Under the pieces are notes generated by a model. The model did not search any database. It had not been told where the DNA came from and worked only from the letters and a program-made list of their open reading frames with translations. From the NCBI GenBank assembly GCA_964036665.1, contig OZ038531.1, forward strand, positions 2,914,001 through 2,978,000: a stretch of 64,000 nucleotides of DNA, given 5' to 3'. The position numbers were made by a program, and so were the translations under genes. The DNA comes from Gordius sp. MW1 (Eukaryota; Nematomorpha; Gordioida; Gordea; Gordiidae). This document shows, piece after piece, positions 12,791 through 24,919 of the stretch. Numbering within the stretch: position 1 is the stretch's first letter; the number at the start of each line of letters is the position of its first letter.

Positions 12791-13524
12791 ATATAACCTA
12801 AAAATTTATTATAGATGGTCTAACAGACAGCCAACTATGTAATATATATTTTTAACCTTATAAATGCATATATATTTTTTTATTGGGTTAATATATTTCA
12901 TTTAATTAGATTGTGATTTCATAGAAAACCTAAAATGTAATAGTTAAAAAAATACAGGTATTAGATTCTAATTTACGATACAATATATTGATAAAAACTA
13001 ACACAAATTTCGAAACCTCCTTCAAAGGTATAATCATAGCCCGTTTTGTCTAATTAAATTCAATCTACTATTAAACTATTAAAACACGAATTGTACTTTA
13101 TTAGATGGCGCGCGTAAGTTTATATAATTAGTAAAATTTTCTACGTGTTATAGATATTACACTGCACGTGTGGCAGGGAAATGTCCGATATTTTTAAAAC
13201 GAAAAGGTATTTTAGGAATCTGAAAAGGCTATTTTACCCCTGGCCGCCCTGGGCACCTACGGGTAAAGTTTCGAGCGAATCGGGCGGGTAGTTTCAGAAT
13301 TTAGCCCTTTTTTAAAACTAAAAGGAATTTTTGATTTAATTTTTTTTCTTTAAAATTAAATTAATATTATGTTCTTGTTAATACCATTGATAATTTGACT
13401 TTTTGACCGTCCGCTGGCTACTGACCGATGAAATATATTGATTTTCTAAACATAAAACAGAACTTTATTATTTCATTATCTATATAAATAACATAATAAC
13501 TTCTACTATTTTAATACCAGCATG

Positions 13525-13600
13525 GTGTGACGGGTTATAGCGCACGGCTTGTAAACAGGGTGACCTGGATATCCCGGGTTCAAGCTCGGGAGAGGGCAAA
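13525..13600 (+). repeat. tRNA-like segment (possible SINE head), left arm
   Basis: TGTGACGGGTTATAGCGC resembles a tRNA D-arm/A box. It is followed by an anticodon-like GGCTTGTAAAC and then GGGTTCAAGCTCGGG, a good match to the T-arm/B box. Acceptor pairing is not convincing, so this looks like a pol III SINE head rather than a working tRNA gene. Isolated B-box-like pieces (GGGTTCGAATCCCGGAG) also occur near 11766 and 12092. Confidence 0.45.
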
Positions 13601-13983
13601 TTTTTATTTTTTTTAAAATTAAATTAAAATTTTGTTCTTGTTAATATCATTGATAATATGACTTTTTGATCGTCCGCAGGCTACTGACCAATAGAAAAAA
13701 TGACCATTGGCCAAATAAATCGAAATTTTTTTTCGTTTTTGAATTGGTTAACATTGATAATTACCCTATGCCCTCCCCTACAAGGGTCTATAACTAATTA
13801 TTTTGCATTTAATACCCCCCTATAGGCATTCTCGCCCCTTCCTACCTTTCTCGCCAACAAATTGCATAGCAAATATGCTACGTTTATACGGAGTATAGAT
13901 GAATCGCCCCACCCTTCCCTTCCCCTACTCCCCCTCCCCTTCCCCTACTCCCCTTCCCACGAGGGCCGAAGGCCCGAGTTTTA

Positions 13984-14678
13984 AACCTGCAATTTATTAA
14001 TTAATTTAAATATGCACACTACATTTTTAATAACTGTGGTATCCTCCACCCCCTTACGCCCCACCCTCTTACGTGTGTGTTATACGATAATTTATCTACA
14101 CGCCCCTTCCCTACACACACATACACCCATACGCGTATACTTTTATCATCATGATTCGTAATTTTTAGTCTTTTAAGATATAAATAGTAAAAACTTTTTT
14201 ATTCCTTTAAATTAAATAAATAATAATCATCCCCTCTTCGAGCAATACATAAAAAAATGTTAATACCCGATTTTTTTAGATTATATTTGAATTCGCGATA
14301 TTTCGCGGAATTATTATACGCGCGCGGACATTTAAATAAAAAGTTTCTGAGTATTTTAAAATTATAATTAGCAAAAAAAAATTCCGCCATCCTGACAGAA
14401 CAGAATTTTATTAACTCAATAAATCCTTTATCTCTTTGAGGATTTATTAATAACTTTAAAAATGGAAATTTATTAAATAAAAAAACATAAATTTAATTAT
14501 ACTGAATAATATATTTTATCATCTAATCGGCATAATCATTTATTATTTTTATAAAAAAATTACATATTTTATTAAACAATCATCTAATTAGTCAAGATTT
14601 TACACATTTAAAATTTTTAATAGATTTGCAAAATCTTAATTCTCATTTATCATTATAAACCAAAAATTAAGGATAAAT
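13984..14678. other. AT-rich inner part of the inverted-repeat spacer
   Basis: No gene recognised. The minus-strand 63-codon frame at 14199-14390 has no recognisable features. Confidence 0.4.
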
Positions 14679-14679
14679 A

Positions 14680-16375
14680 TAAGAAATAAATTGAATAAAT
14701 ATTTTATTTTTAGGTCAATAAACAGTCAATTTACCTTCCACACTAGTTAATAAATTTGAACGAACGTCAATAAATTTTTTTTTACTAATTATAGATGGTA
14801 GAGACCTGCACGGCCCGGCCCGCTTGGACGAGCTTCTGCTTAAAAATAAAACAACGGGCTGGGCCTGGACGGGCCGATATATAACGTAACGGGCTCGGGC
14901 CGGGCCTAGTTATGCTTAAGGCCCGTTAAAAGCCCGTTAAAAAATTAATTAGATTTAGTATAAATGAGGTGTTTTTATAATGTTCTAATTTGTAATTATA
15001 TAAGGAAAGTTAAATTTTGTTTCCATCCTAGTTCATTAATTATCAATAGCTCAACCCGCATTATAAATGTTAAAGATAATTTATACACGTGATCCCATGG
15101 GCGGAGCCATTTTAAATTGGAGGGGCGCAGTTTAAAAAGGGCAAAAAATGTTTTTCCATAAGGAATTTTTGAATAAGGGGTGCAGCTGCCCATATTTGCC
15201 TCCCCGTTTATACCCTCTAGCAATATTGAGTGAATTAATTTAATATTATTTAAAATTATTTTTTATTTATATTGCTATGCAATTTATGGGCTCTCTTTTG
15301 GTTATCCGCCCTGTCCATCCTGTCCTGTCCAACTTGTAAATTTTAAATAATTGCCGTGGAAACTTATACGGGATTTTAATGACTGTGGACTTATGCTTCT
15401 GTGAAAGACTATTATTTAGCTGACCGCTGATTGGCTTTACTTTTTTCGACCTCGCCTAAACTCAAATTCCATTATTGTTTTTGTGCCTGACTGATTACCT
15501 TTATTAATAAAGATGAATGCAAAACTGGCTAAATAATTCCCTGCAAATTAATGCTGACCGTGGCTAACTTCTACTTTATCTGACCCCGGCCAAATGCCAA
15601 AATTTATATACTCACTATTATTAACAAATTTAAAAACAAATTCTAAAATTTATTTTCTCAAGTTACTTTTATCATCAATAACCTAATTATTTAAAATGGT
15701 GGAAAAGCAAAGAAGCTAAGATTTTATTAAAACATTATAACCTTAAATAAGGGTTTTAAAAGTTTATTTGGCTTATATGGTTTTATGTATCCTGAAGTGC
15801 CACTCGTAAAATTTTTTTCCCATGTGGGTCGTTTCTTAAAAGATAAAACAACTCGAGTGACTTGGAATTACCAATTTTTTCTTTTATTTTTATCATTTTT
15901 AACACAAACATATTGTTTGCTAGATGGATAAAAAAAGTAAACAAAAAAAAATAAAAAAATTGTACGGGTCCGGGCCGAACTCGGGCTTGTATAAAACTAG
16001 CGGGCCGGGCCCGGGTTCTAAATTTAATATTTTGACGGGCCCGGGCCGAGCCGGGTTTTTAAAATTTTATTACGGGAGGGCCGACTGACCTAAACAGGCC
16101 CGTTGCAGGTCACTAATAGATGGTACCAAATTATTAGACAAACTTTCATCACAGTTTTTACATTTTAATTTATGTATTAAGTAAATGATATTTATTTTAG
16201 AATGCTGTTTTCGATATCTATCCAATTCCATATTTTTAATTTACCTTTAAAATAATCTAATTAGCAAAAATTACAATCATCTATATGATAATTATTTTTC
16301 TTATGGTTATCATCAAAATGGTGGAAAAAATGGTACACATTTTATGTGTTCATGATCTCTATCTAGTCTACGTAT
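14680..16375. mobile_element. Older element split by a hAT-like insertion (14680-14798 plus 16116-16375)
   Basis: Positions 14710-14798 match, in reverse complement, 59330-59395 (GACAGTCAATTTACCTTCC-like and GAACGAACG-like words). Positions 16116-16260 continue the match to 59160-59310 (CAAACTTTCATCACAGTTTTTACATTT). In the 59 kb copy the two halves are contiguous. The right end near 16350-16375 reads CTATCTAGTCTACG, like the family terminus CTATCTAGTCTATG. The 1.3 kb between the halves is a separate hAT-like element. Confidence 0.65.
14799..16115. mobile_element. Non-autonomous hAT-like element with 8-bp target duplication
   Basis: The left end is TAGAGACCTGCACGGCCCG. The right end is CGGGCCtgTTGCAGGTCACTA-like, reading TAGTGACCTGCAACGGGCC on the other strand. 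Both ends are followed inward by GGCCCGG-rich sub-repeats. The identical octamer ATAGATGG flanks it at 14791-14798 and 16116-16123. An 8-bp duplication and short TAG-type inverted termini are hallmarks of the hAT superfamily. The interior (a copy of the CCGTCC dispersed repeat at 15268-15620 and AT-rich DNA) has no transposase, so the element is non-autonomous. Confidence 0.8.
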
Positions 16376-16499
16376 ACTTACGCGATGTTTACCAACACAT
16401 CTCTCACTCCCTTTCCCCTTCTCTTCCACTCCTACCCCCCAATCCAGCCAAGCACACATGAAGGGGGCGGGGGTGGAGGAGAAAGAAAGAAATGAGAGT

Positions 16500-16870
16500 A
16501 GGTAAAGGAAGAGAGTGTACATTATTAAACATCGCGTGCGTAGTATGTAATGTACTCTAATGTATTCCGTTTTCTAATTATAATGGGACTAATTTTGATA
16601 AGGGAAAGGGTTTCACGCAAATGCCAATAAATTTAAATATAGAGGTGAAACAAAAAATTAAAGTAATGTACCTATAAATGAAACTTCAATCTAGGGGAGT
16701 AAATTAATATTTTTCACTATAAATTAAAAATGCCTTGCCAATATAGCCTAAATAAATATTAAAATGGGCGTTTTTTGCATCTTATACCTCGTTTATCTAA
16801 AAAAATGTTTTGGGAAAAAAACTAAAAACAAATTATTATTCAGCTCAAAATCCTCTATCAGAATTATTGC
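16500..16870. repeat. Dispersed repeat, inverted copy of 10500-10870
   Basis: Reverse-complement partner of the 10.5-10.87 kb segment, sharing AAATATAGAGGTGAAACAAAA and ATGGGCGTTTTTTGCA. Its start abuts the right end of the split element ending near 16375. Confidence 0.6.
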
Positions 16871-17399
16871 TCCTAGTGCGGTATGGTTTTTTATAGACCT
16901 GTGTTATTTGTCCATCTCAATTAATGTTTTTGTATTTTAACTCATTGACCATTACATATAAAAAATTCTTACTTTAATACACACTCTAGACTATTATAGA
17001 AAGTCCTATTTTTAAAGTTGTTTCTAGATGGAATAATTATTCATATATAACCACGGGCGGCCCCAACCGAGTCAAAAAGACCTTGTAGTTGATGGTTGAG
17101 CTTGTGTCTTCTCGTGATCCAATAAGCTATCTTTGTTAGCTAAATGCAATTTATGCTTGATACTGGTGGGGTCACCATATTGGCAAGGTTATTGGCGCAG
17201 ACTGAAATTTTTAGGATTTTCATGGAGTGCTAGTGAAATATGCTAAATTTACCTATCAATATGAGTTGGTCTAAACAAAAGTTAAATTCACCAAGTTGCT
17301 GACATTATAAAGAATATTAGGTAGTCAAGCGCCCGAACTTAACATAGTTCCGTCAGGCATGGAAAGCCGGGAAATCAACACTCTCCTATTATATAAAAA

Positions 17400-19530
17400 C
17401 CAAAATGTACACACAACAAAGAAACAGCATGAAAACGAAGCTAGAACGTTCCCCTTAACCAACGCCCGCATTTTTCGCCCGAAATGAGTGGGAAATAAAC
17501 GAAAGCTACCGCTCTCTCCTTAAACGGGACTGTAATGGGCAATGACAAGCAAGTGCAAATAATTGGCTGACGCTCTATGGAGGAGCAATATCGCATGTAT
17601 ACAAGAGACCAAATAGAAGAGCTAAAGGCGAAATATAAAAGTGACGGATACAAATTATATTTTAACGGCACAGAAACGCATAGGAATGGGGTCTATAGTA
17701 TTTTCGGAAGAATTTCAAGGAACATACGCTTCTTGCTCAGATGTGGAAAAAGATTGTTTTCGAATGGAGCTTAAAGATACGCTATCTGAATTAGGTAAAA
17801 ATGGGCTCATAGTTACTGGAGCAGACCACAATGGACACGTGGGTAAATCAAGAGAGGGTGCGAAAGAAATTAGCGTGGTCGGGGTTACGGCTTAAGAAAC
17901 GAAGGCTAGAAATTGCTCGAGCTTTTGACCTAGCTATAGGGATTGTTCAAAAAGAGACATGAACCCCTTATAACCTACAAAAACGGCAGCCGTATTACTG
18001 AGATAGATTTATTTCTCATCAACAGAACGCGCCTAAAGAAAGTTCAAATTGTAAAGATAATACCGACCGAGTGAAATATTGGTTTGTGAACACAACCTGT
18101 TGGTGATGGACTAGATAGTAATGAGCCTTAAAGGGAAAAAGGTACAAAGAGTAGCGGCTATAACAAATGGAGAAACTAAGACAAAACTTTATAATTTTGG
18201 GAAGTTGTAATTAATGCATGCTAAATTTAAGGAATATACATAGTGTTAGAATCAGTTGAATGGTAGAGCCTGCACAATAAGGAAAACGGGACGATCAATA
18301 TTAGGTAAATGCAAGCCCAGTAAGAGAACTCTCAAGGATTTTTGGTGGTGGGATGAAGAAGTGCAAAAATGATAAAAGAAAAGAATGTACAAAGTTTGGT
18401 ATAAAAGCAAGGATAGTAATGATAAAGCATGCTTACCAAATAGCTAAAAGATCGGCTAAAATATACGTAGCAAAGCCAAAAACAACGTGTAGAATGATAT
18501 AAATGAAAAACTAAACTTTAGAGGAGAAAGATCGATCTACAATATCGCAAAGTCAAAGCTCGAAATTCTAATGATTACGTAAAATGCCTGCTAATCAAGG
18601 GACAAAACGGAGAAATACTATAACGAGACAGCCATATATTACAAAGATGGTACGACTATTACTATCATTTATTAATTGAAAAGGGACCCTTAGTCGAAGA
18701 TCGTAACCAAGAAAGTATAATAGTAGAATTATACGAAGCAGAATGGATATCGGAAACGGAGGTCAAAGTTGCTATAGGTAAACTTAAGTCAAGGAAAGCT
18801 CTCGTACTAGAATATACCAATAGCAGGCTTTAATACTGGTGTCCAAATTTTCGTCAAACTTTTATACAAAATTATGAAAACTGGTAAAATTCCTAACGAG
18901 AGGAGGGATAGTTATAGGATACCGATATACAAGATAAAAGGGGATACTCAGGATTGAGGAACCACAGAGGGATAAAATGTATGAGTCACACTTTCAAGGT
19001 GCAGGAACAAGTGATCAATAAACGACGTAGGAGTTTAGTTGAACGAGAAAATTAATTCGAATTTATGACGGAGAAGTCTACAGCAGATGCCCTAGACAGA
19101 GAAAGGGAGGAGGATTTGCACATGTGTTTCCTTGATCTAGAAAAAGCCTTAGTAAAGTCCATAGGGCATTAGTTTGGCGATGATTCATGGAAAACGATGT
19201 GCCAAAATTATAGGTCAGAGCATAAAAGGTGTGCACACGGGAACTATAACGTATATTAGAGCAACACGGGGACTACAAAGGGTGTTGCCAGATCAAGGTT
19301 GAGCTCTTACTACCTTCCTGTTTATAATGAGAATGGATATTATTACAAAGGATTTGGGCAAGGAAGCTCCATGGGCAATGATGTTAGCAGACAATATAAT
19401 GCTCTGTGCAAAAGTGAACCAGATTTGCTAATATTGTACATAGATGGATGAATGCAATAGAAGAAAGTGGTCTCAGTGTAAATCAATAGAAAACAGAATA
19501 CATAGTTTAAATCAGATAAAAAGCTGGAAT
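17400..19530 (+). pseudogene. Decayed RTE-like non-LTR retrotransposon (endonuclease + reverse transcriptase)
   Basis: Several broken frames in order resemble a LINE polyprotein. From about 17577 comes an endonuclease part with SDGYKLYFNGTETHRNG and, in another frame, VTGADHNGHVGKSREG, like the 'GDFNGHVG' endonuclease motif of RTE/'craniofacial development protein 2-like' elements. Around 18330 is FWWWDEEVQK, then YQIAKRSAKIYVAKAK, the linker before RT. From 18740 comes EAEWISETEVKVAIGKLKS and, from about 19060, EFMTEKSTADALDREREED with FLDLEKAL. All of these are reverse-transcriptase landmarks. Many stops and frameshifts (for example after the endonuclease motif at 17895) make it non-functional. 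It lies in the spacer and ends just before the right inverted arm. Confidence 0.75.
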
Positions 19531-19980
19531 GTGCATCCCTTTCTTTTTAGCTAAAATTTAGTTTATTGATATGTAACTGATCATAATATAATAAACTCGG
19601 GCCTTCGGCCTTCGTGGGAAGGGGAGTAGGGGAAGGGGAAGGGGAGTAGAAGAAGGGAAGGGGGGGGGCGACTCATCTATACTCCGTATAAACGTAGCAT
19701 ATTTGCTATGCAATTTATGGGCGAGAAAGGTAGGAAGGGGCGAGAATGCCTATAGGGGGGGGGTATTAAATGCAAAATAATTAGGTATAGACCCTTGTAG
19801 GGGAGGGCATAGGGTAATTATCAATGTTAACCAATTCAAAAACGAAAAAAAATTTCGATTTATTTGGCCAATGGTCATTTTTTCCATTGGTCAGTAGCCT
19901 GCGGACGCAAAAAGTCATATTATCAATGATATTAACAAGAACAAAATATTAATTTAATTAAAAAAAAATAAAAATTTTGC

Positions 19981-20060
19981 CCTCTCCCGAGCTTGAACCC
20001 AGGATATCCTGGTCACCCTGTTTACAAGCCATGCGCTATAACCCGTCACACCATGCTGGT
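19981..20060 (-). repeat. tRNA-like segment (possible SINE head), right arm
   Basis: Reverse-complement counterpart of 13525-13600: CCCGAGCTTGAACCCAGG is the B-box side and GCGCTATAACCCGTCACACC the A-box side. Confidence 0.45.
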
Positions 20061-20779
20061 ATTAAAATAGTAGAAGTTATTATGTTATTTATATAGATAA
20101 TGAATTAATAAAGTTCTGTTTTATGTTTAGAAAATCAATATATTTCATCGGTCAGTAGCCAGCAGACGGTCAAAAAGTCAAATTATCAATGGTATTAACA
20201 AGAACATAATATTAATTTACTTTTAAAGAAAAAAATTAAAATAAAACTTCCTTTTAGGTTTAAAAAAGGGCTAAATTCTGAAACTACCCGCCCGATTCGC
20301 TCGAAACTTTACCCGTAGGTGCCCAGGGCGGCGAGGGGTAAAATAGCCTTTTCAGATTCCTAAAATACCTTTTCGTTTTAAAAATATCGGACATTTCCCG
20401 GCCACACGTGCGGTGTAATATCTATAACACGTAGAAAATTTTACTAATTATTTAAACTTACGCGCGCCATCTAATAAAGTACAATTCGTGTTTTAATAGT
20501 AGTTTGAATTTAATTAGAAAGAACGGGCTATGATTATACCTTTGAAGGAGGTTTCGAATTTTGTGTTAGTTTCTATCAATATATTGTATCGTAAATTAGA
20601 ATCTAATACCTATATTTTTTTAACTATTACTTTTTAGGTTTTCTATGAAATTACAATCTAATTAAATGAAATATATTAACCCAATAAAAAAATATATATG
20701 CATTTATAAGGTTAAAAATATATATTACATAGTTGGCTGTCTGTTAGACCATCTATAATAAATTTTTAGGTTATATATA

Positions 20780-22000
20780 AAATTTGGCCAATGGTCATTT
20801 TTTTTCATTGGTCAGTACCAACAGATACTCTATAAGTCTATGATAGCCAAAAAAAACGGAAAAAAAATTTTTGAGGCTCACTTTGGCCAATGGTCATTTT
20901 TTTCCATTGGTCAGCAGCCAGCGGAGGGCCAAAAAGTCATATTATCAATGGTATTAACAGGAACAATCATAAGAGTCAAAAAAAACGGAAAAAAAATTTC
21001 GATTCACAATTTGGCCAATGGTCATTTTTTTCCATTGGTCAGCAGCCAGGACACGGTAAAAGTGGATATAAATTTATAAGAGTCAAAAAAACGAAAAAAA
21101 ATTTTCGAATAACATTTTGGCCAATGGTCATTTTTTTCCATTGGTCAGCAGCGAAGACACGTTAAAAGTGGATATAAATTCATAATAGTCAAAAAAAAAT
21201 TCGAATCACATTTTGGCCAATGGTCATTTTTTTCCATTGGTCAGCAGCCAGGACACGGTAAAAGTGGATATAAATTCATAATAGTCAAAAAAAACGAAAA
21301 AAATATTTTCCAATCACATTTTGGCCAATGGTCATTTTTTTCCATTGGTCAGCAGCCAGCGGACGGCCAAAAAGTCTTATTATCAATGGTAGTAACAAGA
21401 ACAATCATAAGAGTCAAAAAAACTCCGGGATTCGAACCCACAAACTAGTTAAATTAATTTAAAAAAGTAAAGAGCGTGAGAAGACATTCGATGCGTGACA
21501 AGACATTCGGTGCAAGACACCGAAGAGCGTGTCAATATATAGATAATGAAACATAGACCCTTGTAGGGGAGGGCATAGGGTAATTATCAATGTTAACCAC
21601 TTCAAAAACGAAAAAAAAATTTCGATTTATACTTTGGCCAATGGTCATTTTTTTCATTGGTCAGTAGCCAGCGGACGGCCAAAAGGTCACATTATCAATG
21701 GTATTAACAAGAACAATATATTAATTTAATTTAAAAAATAAATAAAAATTTTGCCCTCTCCGGGATTCGAACCCACATTAGTAAAGGTATAGGGTTTGGT
21801 AAGGGGCACAGGGACCCATATCAGTAAAGGCATAGGCTTTGGTAAGGGGCACAGGGACCCATATCAGTAGAGGCGTAGGCCCTTGTAGGAAAGGGCAAAG
21901 GGTAATTATCAATGTTAACCTATTCAAAGACGAAAAAATACCATAAATTGCATATAGCAATTAAAAATTTCGCTTTATTTGGCCAATGGTCATTTTTTCA
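20780..22000. repeat. Array of CCAATGG/CCATTGG hairpin units (right arm)
   Basis: Mirrored copy of the 11.5-12.8 kb array. Hairpin units are visible near 20783, 20886, 21011, 21118, 21211, 21323, 21632 and 21979, with one more at 19865. Frames at 20840-21165 and 21778-21960 are repeat translations. Confidence 0.85.
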
Positions 22001-22216
22001 TTGGTCAGTAGCCAGCGGATGGTCAAAAATTCATATTATCAATGGTATTAACAAGAACAAAATATTAATTTAATTTAAAAAAATTAAATAAAAAATTCGT
22101 CCTCTCCCTGGCTTGAACCCGGGATATCCAGGTCATAAAGCTGGCGCCAATAACTTGGTGGACGGACAACGGACAACGGACAACCAAAAACGAGCCCATA
22201 AATTGCATAGCAATTA

Positions 22217-23469
22217 AAAATTAAAAAAATGTTATATGAGTAATATATTTCCATCTTCCTCTTAAAAAGGCCAGGAATCCAAAAAAGATATAAAATTAAA
22301 TAATATGATTAGAATAGCTATTGATTGTTTTAATAAAAATATGGGGGAATATTTAGACGGACGCGATCGCCTGCCTATTACTTTGAATAAAGCCACCGCC
22401 ATTTTTCCAAAATATCCTGAACAGGAACAAATTATTGGGATAAAAGACTTCCAGAGGGCCTTGTGTTTTTTGAGTTTGCGTTCCTCGGCGAGGGCATGGC
22501 GATATAATTAAGACTCTTCTTCTTTTTATGGCTGTCTGTCACTTAGGCTGGTGGTCAGTCCTTTCAACTAAAATCTAAAAAATCTAACAGTAATAATTAA
22601 GATTAGAGGGGGCAAATAAGTCAAAGCATGTGAAATCCCATTTTCAAAGGAGACCGTTTTCCCATGGGACTAGTGAGGAACCGTCAGTATGCAAAAATGC
22701 ACTTGTGGAAGGGGAAAAATAAAATTTCGCATTATTAAACAATTTTCCAAATATTATCAAGAAGGTCTGACTCTGCGTAATAATATTTGGCATATATAAT
22801 ATATAAATAATTTTGTGTTATTATAAAATTGATTTATTAGCTATAAAAGACTAACCATTTTGAAGAGCACGTATATTATAAACAAAAAACAATCACTTTC
22901 TCAAAGTACTATTCGAACGGTATCGACACTATGTATAACGATAAACATTTGTACTAAGTTAACAATAAAACGAAGATGATTTGTGTAGTAGTTATAGCGT
23001 TAGGCTGTATATTTTGACAATGAAAATATCAAATAATAAATAAAAAATGTATCAAATTATACAATGTTAAATGCGATTATACAAGTCTATCAATCACACA
23101 AACTTCCATAAATTTGAAATGTGTATAATAAAGAACCACGTGTAATATAGACTTTTTAATATTAAAACCAATGATAGGGCATAATCTTAAGGAGAGCAAT
23201 ATTGCGAGCAGCTTTTAAACCACATCATGCACCGTATTTTAAATAAAAGGGCATTGACATACTCAAGGACTTATTATGATTAATAATATAATAACTTTCT
23301 TAAGTGACACCTATTAATGTTTGTTTTGATGCTTTGCAAATGACTGTCCAGCAGGTCGAAATTTAGCTGAGACATTCAAATTATTTCTACTTATGGTAAG
23401 CGCACTTTTGTCATTAACTCCCCCAGAATATGACAATAAATTGATGTTAATCAATGGCGTTCCTGTTTT
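22217..23469. other. AT-rich intergenic region
   Basis: The 68-codon frame at 22305 (starting MIRIAIDCFNKNMGE) has no recognisable family, no splice context I could support and no neighbours, so I do not call it. Nothing else recognised. Confidence 0.4.
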
Positions 23470-24919
23470 ATTAAAATTATTAAATTAGTGTATAAAATCC
23501 AAATGGCAAACTTTTATATTTTTTAAAAAACTTTAATACACAAACTTTTTAAAGATTGCGGGACACTGCATCTCATCGACAATGTAAAGATATGAATTAA
23601 TTCATAAAGATAACATTTTCTATGGAAAGTGCAGACTAAAAAAACTATAAATAAATTTAAAGCATAAAAAAATCAAATTTTATAATTTTAGCAAATTATA
23701 ACATTTGTATCAAATTAACTGTGTCTGTCAAATAGGTTTAGAAAATTATGAGTTCGGTTATACTTGAGCTAGTTGCATTGAGAAAATTGAGACCCTTTAT
23801 AAACCCTGGCAAGCTTCAAAGTAGACCTTAACATATTTAAGGCACATTGATATTACCATCATCAATTGAAGCCCATAGTGTTTATTGCTTGTTTACTATG
23901 GCGTTATAAACCACAAAGTGCGATTGACTTTTAATGATAATATTGTTATTTACAGAATTGATAACTAGTTGCACATATTAAAACGTTGTAAAAACAACAA
24001 TAAAAGCAGCATTATTATAGAATTAAGGTGCACGTATTTTAATTTATGACAAAAGTCAGTATAATCAAATTTATATTACAAATAATTACCTTACAATTCT
24101 TAATAGTTATTTATCAAATACTGTATAGGTTCGTGTATTTATTATATATTGCACAATTATAGAAATTATAGTAAATTTGAATGCACCTGTCAACCCAGCT
24201 TATAACGCGAAAAGTAATACATATGACAAAACTATGTAATCACATAATGTCCTATTAAGGTTTAAAATTTTGGGAGGTATACTATTAGTTGAAGCATAAA
24301 AACTTCTAGAAAACTCATGATTTACGATTTAATCTATTACGGTGTCATTAAATACTCTATTGTACTTTAATCGTTAGGCAAGTGCTCAAAAATCTCGAGC
24401 CACCTTAGCTTAACTTGTATAATTATTCAAACTGATTGACTATCAATTTAAATTACCGCATCATGCAGGATAAGTAACTTCGAAATTCAGATTTGCTTTG
24501 GTAATATTTACTATTCCATCAGAACTCAGCCTAAAATTTTGTAATATATAATAATGCTATGGATACAAATATGTGATAATTATATTATAAAATTATTCAC
24601 ATACCCTAAGGGTCAGCCATACTTAGGTAAATATTTGCCAAATTTTATAAATATTTTGCAAAAATATATAATATTTATTACACTTGGGAATTTTTTTAAT
24701 ATCAGATATATTTCATACATATTGATTTACACTTAATCCCTTAAATGTAAATCATGCAAATTAAAATACACAATAATTTACGATCTAACAATCAATAGTC
24801 GCCGAAAATATCTCTTATCGTCTGTTTAAACACCAAAATTCTCGTCTCGATCTCGGGTCAGTTTTTCAAATTCTCGTCTCGACGAAACCGAGAATTTTAT
24901 CGGTTTTTCCGCATCACTG
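23470..24919 (-). mobile_element. GAGAC-repeat hAT-like element, copy C (truncated)
   Basis: In reverse orientation it matches 29765-31300 over most of its length, for example the segments around GATTAAGTGTAAATC-type words at 24735 and the GATGCAGTGTCCCGC region at 23560. The 24800-24919 end carries CTCGTCTCGATCTCGG and CCGAGAATTTT and finishes TTTCCGCATCACTG, the family terminus. The other GAGAC-rich end is missing. Confidence 0.7.

Larger units (their letters stand above)
11325..13983. repeat. Left arm of a giant inverted repeat (partner 19593-22216)
   Basis: Almost every sub-segment, read outward to inward, appears as reverse complement in 19593-22216, in the same order. The outer part has GTTATTGGCGCCAGCTTT. 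The middle has the CCAATGG hairpin array, then the GATGGCGCGCGTAAGTTTA and CCGCCCTGGGCACCTACGGG segments. The inner end is the C-rich block finishing GGGCCGAAGGCCCGAGTT. A 60-codon frame at 11589 recurs on the opposite strand at 21778-21960 with only two residue differences, so the arms are very similar. Spacer 13984-19592 is 5.6 kb. Confidence 0.9.
19593..22216. repeat. Right arm of the giant inverted repeat
   Basis: Reverse complement of 11325-13983. It begins AAACTCGGGCCTTCGG next to the spacer and ends near TTGCATAGCAATTA. Small indels and a few substitutions separate the arms, for example in G-run lengths near 19660 and 19755. Both arms have the tRNA-like segment, the hairpin array and the CGCGCGCCATCTAAT segment in mirrored order. 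No clear target-site duplication is visible outside the arms. Confidence 0.9.

Noticed and set aside
13525-13600. Functional tRNA gene
   Set aside because: A and B boxes are present, but acceptor and anticodon stems do not pair well. The segment sits in a repeat with a mirrored copy, so a SINE head is likelier.
22305-22511. 68-codon + frame starting MIRIAIDCFNKNMGE
   Set aside because: No recognised family, no splice partners and no upstream signals. Chance frames of this length are common here.
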